Shown here one piece after another: positions 23,468-41,820 of a DNA stretch of 64,000 nucleotides. Each line of letters opens with the position of its first letter. The stretch's first letter is position 1. The translations under genes were made by a program, and so were the position numbers. Under the pieces are notes generated by a model that was not told the DNA's origin, did not search any database, and was given only the letters and a program-made list of their open reading frames with translations. This DNA comes from Cheilinus undulatus (Eukaryota > Chordata > Actinopteri > Labriformes > Labridae). Where the stretch lies: positions 34,699,657-34,763,656 of the forward strand of contig NC_054875.1 of NCBI RefSeq assembly GCF_018320785.1, written 5' to 3'.

Positions 23468-26400
23468 GCTACTGGCTTATCCTCCTTCGATGTTGTCTGG
23501 ACAAGTGCCACAGAGAGCCCACTACTATCTAAAGAGGGAACGTATGCACTGTGTTCACTAGTAAAAAGAAGTAATCATTACTCCAGTGTAGGATGAATCA
23601 TGTGTTTGCCCCGGCAAGCTTGACCCTTTCCCCCTACATGGGCAGCTTTGATCATCGTGAGTGTGATTAAGCTGTTTTATACGTCTTTTCTAATGCTGCT
23701 TCTGGTGGCCATGCTTCTCTATCAACTGGACGGATTGAGGAGTGGTAAAGGTCTTGTCTTGCCCCAGGCGAAAAGGTCTTATTTCTCATAATACTGTATG
23801 TAACTCTAACTATGCAACATATTCAGCTGTCATTCTATAGGCTATTTACTTTAATGTTTCTCTAAAAGCTAGTTTGTGCTGCTTTTTTTCCATCCAAAGA
23901 ACTGCCCAGAGGTGAGAACAAAAAACAAACACTGATTGAACCAGACTCAATACAGTGATGTTTCTTTCAATCTATCTGTCTGGCTGCTCAGTTCAAACCT
24001 GCTCTACAGTGACAGGTTCATGCAGCAGGGCAGCTCGGCAGCTCTGCAGCCTGCGTATGTCCGTGTGCTTTGGGCTATACTCAATGAGGCAAGCAGACAT
24101 CACTAGACAGCACACACCACGGCCTTTTTATCGCCCTTAACCACGAGGAGACACTACATTAATATTAAGCATTTTAAACTGGATTAGCATACAGTGCATA
24201 TTGTCCTCAACATTAAATATTCAGCAAATGTAAATCTTTTTTGTGTTTTTTGAAAATGTATTCTACATTTGTGGTCCCATTATCTGCTCCAGTGTGTGTC
24301 TGTGTGAACTGTATTTGCAACAAAGGGCATCCATGCGTGATGGTGTACATGTGAATTGGTGTATGAATGTGTGTCAGCGTGTGCTGTGTATACTAAACAG
24401 TTTATCTCGTCTGCTCTGCTTTTTGTCTCGTAGCCAAGTGCAGCGAGGTGAGCCAGGTTCATGCTCACGGCTGCTCGAGCTCAGGTCTGCTGGAATGATA
24501 AGACCTCTTGTGTCCCTGCAGGAGACAAATGGCCTCTCTCTGGTATTACTGTCTGATCACCTCCTCATCCACGGCATGATGACACTCGCAGAAACCTGTA
24601 TTTACTCTAACAGTTCACCTTCCTCTAATCACCCCCCCTTACATACCCATGTGCCCTGTATGGCACACCCTGAGGGCATGTCAAGAGCGAGTGCTCCTCT
24701 AGTGCTTTAATTAGACAACTACGCCTGGCATTGGGGGGTAAGGGGGGAGGGGAGCCAAAGCTGGGGCACAGGAGGTGCTTGGGATGGGGGTCGGCGGTAG
24801 TTAGGAGTTGGGGGAGAGGGTTACTGTTTGAGATGTGATGTGTACATCTGGGTAACAGCGCTCACATCTGTGCCATCCAATCATGAGACCACAGCTAGAG
24901 TGTCTCCAGGGTGTGATATGAGAAGAAAAATGCTGTCAAAGGTAAAATTTTGATGCATCTTAGTATTACATTTTTAGATGTTGCAATCTTTGGTGTTTAA
25001 GTGATCAGTAGAAAAAAAAAGAAACAATACTGATTTCATAAGACAGGTGTTAAGGGGAGGAATGATTCCACCAATGCAGGTAAACTCTTGCACAAACATA
25101 GTGGCAGCATTTCTTTGCATTAGCAACATTTTGTCATTTAGACAGTGTGCAGGAATTTATTTGTTATTTTTGGTGGCTTAAAATCAAGAATACTGTACAT
25201 CTCTGACGGTGACCTTGACAGGCCGCTCATCTCTTTTAGAACGGAAGTGCCATAATTTAGCTGTATAATGTTTTCAACTTTTTTTCCCCCAACTTATTTC
25301 ATAAACAAAGTCTTGCAGTCACATAACCACATCCAACATTTCAGACTAAGAAAAAGTGCATAGTTAAAACAGAGAAAAAGGTCAAAGGTCAAATCCGGGG
25401 ATTAGATTATGTATAGGCCTGTTTTAGAAGTAGCCATTCGAACGGCAACTCACTTTAGCTTCTTGAGCTTTCACTAAAGCTGAAGAAGCCTATGATGAAA
25501 AGTGTTTTTATTGATTTTTTCTTGGTAATCAGAGTCATTATTGAATCAAAAACCACTAAATGAATCAGAGTGACATTTGTATCAAATAGAGTGAAATAAA
25601 GTACTTCTCCTCCCTTAAAAATGTCCAAATGGTGTAATCCAGCACTGTGAAATAATGCAATAAATTTAATTTAACAAAAGCAAAATTATTGCTCATAAAT
25701 GGGGAAATTATGGTTCAAAAATAAATAAAAATGCAGAAATATTTGTAAAATATTTGTGGTTGACCTGGAGGTCAAGGGGACCATGTGTAATATTCTTTCT
25801 AGGGTCCAACATACCTAGCTACACCCCTGTATGTAGCTATGTAGCTTATGCAGCTAACAGGGCTACAAAAAGTATGCTTGCTTTTCTCTTGTCTACTCAG
25901 CTTTTTTAAATGTTTTGTAATCTGGTTTTGAAGGTCAGGGTTTCAATTTACATTTTGGCATCCTTACCCTTTCCTTAACTTGTGCCCTAAACAGAAAATC
26001 AATTGGATTTTATTTTGAAAGTATTTCCATTCTGAAAGAGACAGTGTCTCAGGTGAACAACCTGTGAGAGTGACTGTCAGAAATGTACGGTCCTCTTATT
26101 TTTGATTCTATGAAAAGTCTCAAACTTGGATATAATGACAGCCTCAGTTCAAGGCAATCACTTCCATGTTGTACCTTTAAATTGAAAGTAGTGTGATCAC
26201 AAGAGTTGACCTTCTACCCTCTAATATTGATCTTTTTGCTTGCACAAAGCCAAGCTTTAACTGTCATCAGCAATCAGCTGTTAGTGATCAGAATTAGGTA
26301 ATCGTCAACATTACACAACGCTGGTCGGAAGGGGGTCAGCCTGCAGACCTAAAGGATCGTTAATGGACAATGACGCACACAAACATGCAGAGCCGTGGAC

Positions 26401-27339
26401 AACACTGGGAAAAAATCATGAAAAAAGTTACGTCATGGGGGTATTTTTATATTTCCCTGTCTACATGATATATCTTTAACTCATCTCCTCAGACAAAATA
26501 AACACTAAATCAATTAAAGGGTAAATAAAAAAACTAGCTGCATGGACTTTTGCTATTAAAACATCTTCTATTTATGTGCCTTTGTTTAATGAATGCCTTT
26601 GGCCACTCGACTTCCGCTGAATATCAGTGTAGAAACACCACAAAACAAGATGAAGAAAAAAAGATGACAGGAATGAAAAGAAGCTCTGTTCTGATATCCA
26701 GCTGGAGAACCAAATCTTCACTCTTTGCATAACTCGCTGTGGGCAACCGAAGACATTGTATAAGACATGCTCCTGATGGCAAAATGTAGAGTAGTCATGG
26801 CAACGGTGAGGGAAAAAGTATTAGGACAGTGTGTTTTTCTTTCCTTCTTTTGTGAGTGTATTTGTGAGTGATGTTTGCCAGATACTTCATAAGACACAAA
26901 GTCTTACAGGCACTGAATCTTTCCATCTTTTGCACATCTGCATTTATAAAGGCATGCAATGCATACGCTTCTACTAGATACTTATTTTATCTAACGTATT
27001 TATGCAAATTTTGTACCTCTGCCATATCCTCATTAGACCTGTGATTTTATTTTGAATGCATTTTTAGTTTCTCCCACTTTTTTTGGTTAAGTGGGACCTG
27101 ATAAGATAAAACCTAAACCTCGTCTTTGAACAGGAAGTAGCTTTCACAAGAATGATATCTGCATTTAAGAGCAATAGGCTGATCTTACTGTACAACACAA
27201 AACAAAATCATTTCTTCACTTGCAGGAAGTCATTTTCATTTCCACTCAGAGAAAAATGGTGTCAGTCATGAAGAAGCATAATTGTGTTGTCTTTTTTTCA
27301 GATGATAGACCTCACAAACCTGTTATGGTCAAGTAAATA
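23468..27339. other. Gene-poor stretch between rnd1 and ddx23
   Basis: No known gene was recognised. Two frames deserve mention only: 24243-24710 plus strand, 155 codons, no domain; and 26550-26732 plus strand, 60 codons, starting MLLKHLLFMCLCLMNAFG, which by chance or not looks like a signal peptide. Neither has a good codon pattern or recognisable relatives. A G-rich tract lies at 24730-24815. Confidence 0.45.
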
Positions 27340-28015
27340 ACAAGTAAAGGTTCTAGAGGTCATGGAAAATTTCCTTTCAAATTATTAGAGCTTTATCAAG
27401 ACATTGAAAAACTCCCCAAGTAACTTAAAACTTCCAAGACATTACAAAACAATTCTGTGAAAATTCTTAAACATTTTTTCTAAAATTCTATAAAAGATCC
27501 CCAATAATATCTTCATGTATTCCCCAACCATTTCAGTGAAACTTTTCTAAAGATTTAAAGGATATTTTCACCAAATTTCCATGAAAATTTCTAAAGATTT
27601 TAAAGCAAGTCCCTCAGAGTGTCAAAGTAAATTACACTCAAGATTTCCAATCAAACTCCACAAAATTTACAAATGAATAAAAATGATGGAAAACTTCCAT
27701 TCATAGTCAACCAAAACATTTTTCTAAAATCCCATTTAAGAAATTTTTTTTTTTACCAAAAATCCTGCAAATTCTCAGCAAATTATCCTCAAATTACAAA
27801 CCAAATCCCCAAGAACTGACTAATAGATTCTCCCAAAATTCCATGGAAAATTAGGAAAAATTTCCTTTCAATACCCCCAAACAAATTGCCTCGTAATTCC
27901 ATGATACTCTCAGGAAATTTTGAAATCAATACCCCTAAAACTTTAATTCAAAAATTCAAAAGCAAATTTCCCAATTATTGCAAAAATAAATAAATAAATA
28001 AATGAAATACTTAAA
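27340..28015 (+). repeat. Degenerate AATTTCC-type satellite, orientation A
   Basis: Words such as CCCCAAATTT, AATTTCCATGAAAATTT, AAACTTCCA and ATTTCCTTTCAA recur throughout, giving a C-rich/A-rich strand with loosely 25-30-base periodicity. It ends in an (AAAT)n run at about 27983-28003. The reverse complement of the same word set fills 34440-35090 within ddx23. Confidence 0.6.
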
Positions 28016-28603
28016 CTTCCATGGCAATCCTGGTCAATGAACTAAAAAATCTTTACAGTAGACGTATAAAGATGTGAACTATTCAGACCAAAAGTGCATT
28101 ATAAATTAAACTAAACTAACATGGTATTTGTTGTAAAAATAAGCATTTTAACATGTGGTGTGTATGTGACTTCCTGAGCTTCTGCAGCCAGCCCCAAGTG
28201 GACATTTGAGGTATTGCAATGTTATGCACCTGTGTATTTTCTCCATTTCTACACCCTGGAGGTTGCAGTTTGTTAGCAACTCTGCCCTTGCATGAAAAGG
28301 TAATCAAGAGTAATTGTGATAGATATTCGCTCCATTTAGGAACAAATTAGAACCCACCATTTTAACTGTATGAGACATTTTTCATTCATTTAAAGTATGC
28401 TTTCCTTATCAGGCATGATCAGACTGGTCAAAAAGCACCTTTGATAGGTAGTCAGAAAAATATGCTAATAACACAAGAATATGAGATACAGCTCTGGTTT
28501 TTAATGATACCACCCTTGTGTTTTCTTCCACTGTACTTTTCCTTTGTGTGTGTATTTTTTTCTCTCTACAACCATCAACTTTGATCTGTTCCTACTGAAA
28601 CAG

Positions 28604-28726
28604 TTTCACCTTCAGAAGGAGCTCCATAAATCTCTCCTGATCTCCCCGTGGATAAAACGGCAGGTCCAGAATATGAATCAACGGCCAGCCAATCCGAACT
28701 GTAGTCAGGCATACAGCAGCATCTAA
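28604..28726 (+). CDS. Orphan exon-like reading frame (hypothetical)
   Basis: After a pyrimidine-rich tract and a CTGAAACAG acceptor-like site, 40 codons run to a TAA. They read FHLQKELHKSLLISPWIKRQ, then a 20-residue end rich in Asn, Gln and Pro that closes SQAYSSI. The codons contain four CpGs and third-position C/G choices typical of real exons, unlike surrounding DNA. I do not recognise the protein, and no partner exon was found. It could be a terminal exon of an undescribed gene, a pseudo-exon or chance. It lies about 1 kb upstream of the ddx23 promoter on the same strand. Confidence 0.2.
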   Translation, partial: FHLQKELHKSLLISPWIKRQVQNMNQRPANPNCSQAYSSI

Positions 28727-29599
28727 AATGTCTTTTTATCCATCTGTAAGAGCATGGACACAGACATACACAGCAGAGAATTGTTAAGGTTACAGAGGGA
28801 GATATAGCATCGTCTGTCTTCTAGGAAGCACTTCTTGAATGTTAATCTGCTCCAGAGGATGGGGCTTTTTTGAAGGGGTACTGAGAAGACACACCTATTT
28901 CACCATCGCTGCAATATTGGCTCTGGTAAACAATGGACTGATTGATGAACACCTTTTTACATTTCTACCATATAGCTCTTCTACGCCTTTAAACCTACAA
29001 ACAGTTAGTAATAATAATTGCTATCATTATGCTATCACATAAAAACACGGAAATAACAACTGAAGATAAAGGCTCAAATAATGGAAAACACTCTTGAACA
29101 TAGGGTTACTTCACCTATGTTTAAAACACATTGACATTTGAACTGTAAGTTGCTTAAAACACTGGTTGAAATTCGGACAGTAACTTTTAATAACTACACA
29201 GAATAAGCTGTACATACATAGACTTCTCTTTTGTGTTATTTAAGGATACATCCATCCTGTAGTTCTTTATATTTGTTCTGGACTGTACCATTAGTCTGTT
29301 TAAAGATTCAGTATCACCTTAACTGTAACGCTGCTGCCACCTTGTGTCCAAATTGGCAAATACAGTCGAGTAGGTTTTTTGTTTGTTTTTTTTTTTTATC
29401 AGGCACTTTTTACGTTATATTTACAACATGTTCAGCGTTTCGTTAAAATCTAGATAAAATTTAAAAAAATACTAAGGCTCCTCCTTTAGTTCCTGTTTTT
29501 CTGTAATGTCGAGAAGTCCTTGCGTTTTCGTTTTTTTTTATTTAAAAAGACGCTTTTTTTAATCAGGCACTTGGGTGTTCATGTACCAAACAACTGGGG

Positions 29600-29796
29600 C
29601 CCTTAATACAATTATTCTACGTTTCTGGTAAATGTAGTTCTATAAGCCGTCGTCTTGGCATGAACTGTCCACTCCGTATGGGACGTCCAATACTACAAAT
29701 CCCACAAGCCTTTGCTTCCTCCTGCTCGTGTTGGGCTATATGGCGTACCGTTGAAGCGCAGGAGAATCGTACCAGTTTTGTTGACAACCGATAAAG
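29600..29796 (+). promoter_or_regulatory. ddx23: ddx23 promoter region and noncoding first exon
   Basis: A unique, relatively CpG-containing segment ends in a good donor, GATAAAG|GTAATC, at 29796/29797. The coding ATG follows an intron ending TTTGCAG at 30218. The structure fits a 5' untranslated first exon spliced to the start-codon exon. No TATA box at a convincing position was seen, as usual for housekeeping genes. The transcription start site is not determined by sequence alone. Confidence 0.55.
29692..29704 (+). promoter_or_regulatory. ZNF143/THAP11-type motif
   Basis: ACTACAAATCCCA matches the core of the ACTACAATTCCCA-type element bound by ZNF143 and THAP11 in vertebrate housekeeping promoters. 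It sits about 90 bases before the first-exon donor, a typical place for this motif. It is a single-site match, so binding is inferred. Confidence 0.5.
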
Positions 29797-30218
29797 GTAA
29801 TCTCAAAGTGGTGTAAATACGTTTTTACGTAGTCGTGCTTTATTTATTGTAATATATAAGGTTAAAATGTACTCATGGCTGCGTGTTTGGTCAGTGTATT
29901 CAAGTAAAATAGACTTTTGGCTAAGTTGATAGCCCAGGGAGCTAGCCTGTTCACAATTCTGAATGAATTTATTGAACAGAGTTTGATTGACTTCCCTCTG
30001 AGCGTCTGTCCGCCTCATATTTGATTCATATGTATTGTGTATATTTACTAACCAGGGAGCATTAATATAAAGCAACTAAAAGTTCTGGATATTGTATCCT
30101 GGTGTGTGTGAAATTTCATAAACGATAGCACGCGACCTAAAATATTTTTCATTTGACCTCCAGATTGAGTCATGGTTGCTAGTTAATAACAAATCCACCT
30201 ACACTGTTATGTTTGCAG

Positions 30219-37244
<7,026 letters not shown>

Positions 37245-38070
37245 TTGATGAACACAAAGCAGGACTTTCAGACTGTTTTATCAAGGTGTATCGCTACAGG
37301 ACGAGCACGTCTGTTTTACACCCTGAATTTTGACTCCTGGACATTTAAACCTCACTTTGGTGATTATGATCTAAACTTTCATCCCATTCAAACTGTCTTT
37401 TATTTTTTAACCAATAAGCTGGTTAAGACAAAGATTCGCTGTTCCCTGCACTTGTTTAGGGGTGAGAAAGCTCAGTTAGTAAATGCAGATTCAGTGGTAG
37501 AGGTGCTTCAGTCTTTTATAAACAAGCATAACCATGATGTCTGCACTGTATAAATTCACTTCAGTTAAAAGACTGTGACAAAAAAAACTACAATGAGGAG
37601 TTATCTTTGCTTTGTGTTATTCATTTCTGTCACAAAAATGAGGATTTCTGGACTTTTTAAGAGACCAAGTGACAACCCTTTACATTTGCTTCAGTAGCTC
37701 TGGGTAAATTGTACTTCATTGTTTAAGTATAAACATTTGTATGAAGTGAATACAGAAAATTTGAGTGATTATTGACTCGTATCTGTCCCAGTATGTTACT
37801 TAAGATCTTTGCAGTGAAGTCAGATATTATAGTGGAATTTAGTGAGAGGATTCATAGATGCGGATTTTTTTTTTTTTTTTTAACCAAAGAACATTTTTTT
37901 GGCACAAAGTGTTGCTCTGGAATAATTTATATTTTTCATTTCTAATCTTTTTAAAATAGCTAATTTGGCCTTAATTATAGTATAGCAAAGCTTGCAACTG
38001 ATAATGACTTTCAAAGTTTGATGGTATTTTTTCTACAATATGTGCTGGTAATTTGCTCTTGCATGCAAAA
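37245..38070 (+). other. ddx23 3' untranslated region and intergenic DNA
   Basis: No transposon was recognised in the first ~600 bases after the stop, which fits a 3' UTR. I saw no canonical AATAAA on the plus strand here, so the end of the transcript cannot be placed. A T-run lies at 37866-37881. Confidence 0.4.
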
Positions 38071-38074
38071 AATT

Positions 38075-38245
38075 ACCTTTATTGTGCATTTATTTGATAA
38101 ACAGCAAAGTGTATAGATCAGACACTGGGGAGAGAGAGGGGAGGGAGAGGGGAGGGACTGACCTGCAGGAAAGGTGCTACAAGTCAGATTCAACCCAGAC
38201 TGCCCACTTTGAGAGCTTAAACCTCTATACATGGGGCAGTTTACT
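38075..38245 (-). mobile_element. tRNA-derived SINE copy
   Basis: On the minus strand the head includes GCCCCATGTATAGAGG and the B-box-like GGGTTGAATCTGAC. A CT-rich body (CTCCCCTCTCCCTCCCC) follows, and the tail is TATCAAATAAATGCAC. It shares this tail and layout with the copies at 812-988 and 62194-62382. Confidence 0.55.
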
Positions 38246-38734
38246 CATCATTTGGCTACAGGCAGCCCTGAAACAAATCATTCACTCAGTGATCACTGTA
38301 TGAGGTTGCAATCTGATAAGAAATCTGTGTGCAATGATCACAAGTTTTTCTACACAAAGGTTAAAAACCTTATTTTATTTGGAAATTTAGTGCTTAAGTT
38401 TATTCTTACATTTCAGTCTAATATAGCCTTACCTCACTCTTAATACTGAATGGGATAGTACTTTCACCACATACCTCCATAAAATTCCATTGATGCAGAA
38501 AAGTTCTGTCAGAATGGCAATGTCTCCACTTTTTAGAAGTGTCACATATTTACCATCTCTGTCATCAAGGCCACCCATAAGGGGGGATAAAGGGGAGAGC
38601 TTTCCAAGTCATAGACCACTGTAAAGTTAAGCTGTGATAACCATATTTCATTTTCAACCTGAATAATAACCACTCTTATGAAAGCAACAAAAACAAATCT
38701 TAATTATGCTCTAGTATACAACCTTTGAAAAAAA

Positions 38735-39270
38735 AAAAAAAGTAAACCCTTTATCTTAAAACAGAATTACCTTTTTATCAAAGATGTTAATGGGGATGGG
38801 CACACTGAACTAAACGATGAGGACAGTAACGTCAGAATTCAAAGCTAAGCAGTGATGTGCACAAATGTCAGGAATCCTGATAGTACAGCAGAAAAAACAA
38901 GGACAGCTTCAAATAATTGTGCAATTGTAAAAAAAAAAAAAAAAAGAGGCAAAAATAGGTGAAAAGTGGGTTGAAATTGGGAAAAAGTTTTGAAAATGGG
39001 TGAAAAGTGGCAAAAAATTGAGAAAAAAGTGCCAAAATAAAGTGTCCAAAAATGGGCGTGAAGTGGCAAAACTCTTGCAAAAACCCGCAAAAATGGAATT
39101 AAAGTGCCAAAAGAAGCAGCAAAAATGGGTTGAAAATGTAAAGAAAAAAACAGTGGCTAAATAGGGCAAAAATTACAAGAGGGGTTACAAAGTGGCACAA
39201 AAAAGTCACAAAAATGGGCCGAAAATGTGTTGAAAAGGGGTTAAAAAGTAGCACGAGTAAGTTATTCCAA
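38735..39270 (+). repeat. Dispersed repeat with internal G/A-rich minisatellite, copy 2
   Basis: The lead has CTTAAAACAGAATTACC and GGGCACACTGAACTAAA. Degenerate units such as AAAAATGGGTTGAAAATG and GAAAAGTGGCAAAAA fill 38940-39250. The order of parts matches copy 1 at 14868-15290. A 16-base A-run separates lead and array. Confidence 0.7.
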
Positions 39271-39364
39271 CATCAGAACCCAGCAGTAGTTTGACACACT
39301 TTTCAGGTCCAGAATGAGGTAAGTGTTAGCCACTAATGTTACTAATCCTACACAGATGAATTGA

Positions 39365-39830
39365 CATCAATAGGGGTCCCATTCTCTGGGTTTGTCAGAG
39401 GCCCAGCCAATTCTGTGGGCAGCCTTGTCTGCCATAGTTATATCAATCCACCCACTTCTACCTATCCACGGCCGGGTCGTGGTGGCAGCAGGCTGAGCAA
39501 TTCATCCCAGACATCCCTCTCCCCACGAACCCTGTCCGACTCCTTCTGGGAGTTCCCAGACCAGGATAAATAATCCCTCAAGTGCATTCTGGGTCTTCCC
39601 CAAGGTCTCCTTCAAGCTGCATGTGCCTGGAAGGCCTCTAAAGTGAGGCACCCAGGAGGAATCCTAATCAGATGCCTGGACCACCTTAATCAGCGCCTTT
39701 CAGTGAAAAACTAATTCTAGCTGCTTGTTTCTGTGATTTTATTCTTTCCGTCATTACCCAGAGCTCATGACCATAGGTGAGGGTTGGGAGGTAGATTGAC
39801 CAGTAAATTGAAAGCTTTATTTTTCTTTGA
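39365..39830 (-). mobile_element. LINE fragment, ORF2 C-terminal end
   Basis: On the minus strand TYGHELWVMTERIKSQ is readable from about 39777 downward. It is the hallmark of the post-reverse-transcriptase region of common fish non-LTR elements. Further pieces downstream in several frames (GRPWIGR-like, LGTPRRSRTGFVG) fit the same tail. Frameshifts and stops make it a dead fragment. Confidence 0.65.
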
Positions 39831-41189
39831 CATTATGCATGCCAGAAACTTGTAAGATTGCTAAAAACGCAGTCTGTTGGAGGCTTAAGATGTGGTAAAC
39901 TGGTCCAGCCAAACACCCAGCGACCAGTTTTAAAAGCTTTCAGTGTAGATTGTCCCAGCTTCCTGGTTTGTCAGTATTTATGGGTATTAACAGTTGTTTT
40001 ACATTAACTTTATTATATTCAAATTTGAGAGAGTTATTACTTGTGATGAATGAATGAATGCTCAACAGGTCCAAGAAAAGAGCCTTGGGAACTCCATAGG
40101 TCATTTTAGTTAGCTACTAGCACAAAATTCCTGTCCTTTAAACAAGTTGCGAACAAAGATTTTTTACACAAATAAATCTTAAAACACATTAACCTTATGG
40201 TGGCACTAAAGTCAGTAAAGGTTATCTGGTACAGTGAAGTGATACACAATAAAGAGCCACACAATTAAAAGTACATAAAATGTCATGTTTATTTTGTTTT
40301 AGTCATATTTTTACTTAGCATTGTAAATCTATTTTCAAATAGAAAGCATTCTATACAGCATCAGGCAGGAAATGTCTCACTTTTTACACATTTGCTGTCT
40401 CTTTTGATAAATAGAGGGAAGAGGCGTGTTTGGTCACGCTAGCACGCTGTGGTAGTCTGGTGAATACACGGTTATATTTAGTGCAGTTATTGCATTACAA
40501 AGCAACCATCCCAAAAAAAAGTAGTGCAATTTTTTTAAATTCTCTACTCACACAAAAGAGGAAGTCCAGATGGTCTAAGGCGTTTTTAAGTTTTTCAATG
40601 TTAGGCTTAGTATTGCATACAGAATAAGACAGGAAACTAAATTATAACCCTTGTAAAAATTGTGCTTCATAAATTGAAAAAACCTCAACTGCTTTATCAG
40701 TTGCTAAATTGGTCCGCTTTGAAAAACATACTCTGCCAAAACAGAATGAAAAGAGCTAATTGGTGAACTAACACATGCAGGGCTTTAATAATTCACTCAT
40801 CATTTCCTTTTTTACAAATTAAAAGAATTTAGGCCTGATCTGGGACCTGGAAACTTTTCTTTTAGCCAGTGACTTTTAAAAGTGCATCAACAAGTGTCAA
40901 AACCAATAGAGTGGAAAAAATGAGAATTTTAGTAATAGTGTTGTTAGTGGCATGAGGAGTGAGTAGCCTCAAAGACAAGACTATCACTACAAGACAACAA
41001 GGAGAATTAGAATCAATGCATTACTAAAATACTTAACTCTAAAAAGAAACAATCAGATTTTCATGCAACACTTGCATAGATTTTTTTTCTTTTTTTCAAT
41101 CATGCTGATTTTTTTTCTCTTTAAAATATACAGAACACTAAATAGGGAGATACCTGTGAGACATGGAAGCAGTAAAACTCCTTAAAACC
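39831..41189. other. Convergent intergenic DNA, no gene seen
   Basis: AT-rich sequence between ddx23 and cacnb3. A minus-strand AATAAA (TTTATT at 40288-40293) could terminate a long cacnb3 transcript. Nothing else is recognised. Confidence 0.4.
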
Positions 41190-41610
41190 GGTTTCGATAC
41201 TCCGTCGACATCGCGCCCAAAATCAAATCATCGGCTCACGGATTCAAAATGATGCAGGAACAGAATGAGTGAATCGTGTCAACGGGTGCTACGAGTCCTT
41301 TTATCAGGAGCACTACACATTCGATTTGTGGAGCGCGATGAGTGTGTACACCTGAGGATCTGCCTTGATAATCGACTGTAAACCTGCAGTACACAAACTC
41401 TATGCAATGTTTGGCAAAGACGTACAAAGGAGTGGCGGGAGAAGTAACCGTGGATGCTACAATCAATAACGTGCTACAATCGGATTACAGGGCGATCGGT
41501 TGGGTTGGAGACACCGGACGGTGCTTGGAGGTGCAAAAGGCATGCAAGCTTACATTCTCTGAAGCCTGAATCTGAAGAGGCGCTGCAGCTGTGCAGCATG
41601 TGCTTGAGAA
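41190..41610 (-). other. CpG-dense unique block between ddx23 and cacnb3
   Basis: About 400 bases hold an unusual number of CpGs for this intergenic DNA (for example CGATACTCCGTCGACATCGC and GCGATCGG) and no recognised repeat. The minus-strand frame at 41236-41466 shows no domain. Its position downstream of cacnb3 on the minus strand would suit a conserved distal 3' UTR or a regulatory element; both are inference. Confidence 0.35.
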
Positions 41611-41820
41611 GTATGTGAATGATTCGATGTAAACAAGCAGTTTGGCAAAGAATTCATCCTTATAAAGATAACATTCCCTTTCTTAGTTGTGTGTACATTC
41701 TCTGTGCCCTTTTTAAAAAAGATTTTAGAGGTGATTGTGCAACAGCAAAGACAAGCAATGCCCAGAGTGCACTGTACAGTAGGTGACACTAATGCTGGAC
41801 TGCAGCTTCGTACTCACACA

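Noticed and set aside
24243..24710. 155-codon plus-strand frame
   Set aside because: No recognisable domain and no splice context; such lengths arise by chance in 64 kb.
27340..28015. Possible CRISPR-like repeat array
   Set aside because: Units are degenerate, AT-rich and without constant spacers, and the genome is vertebrate.
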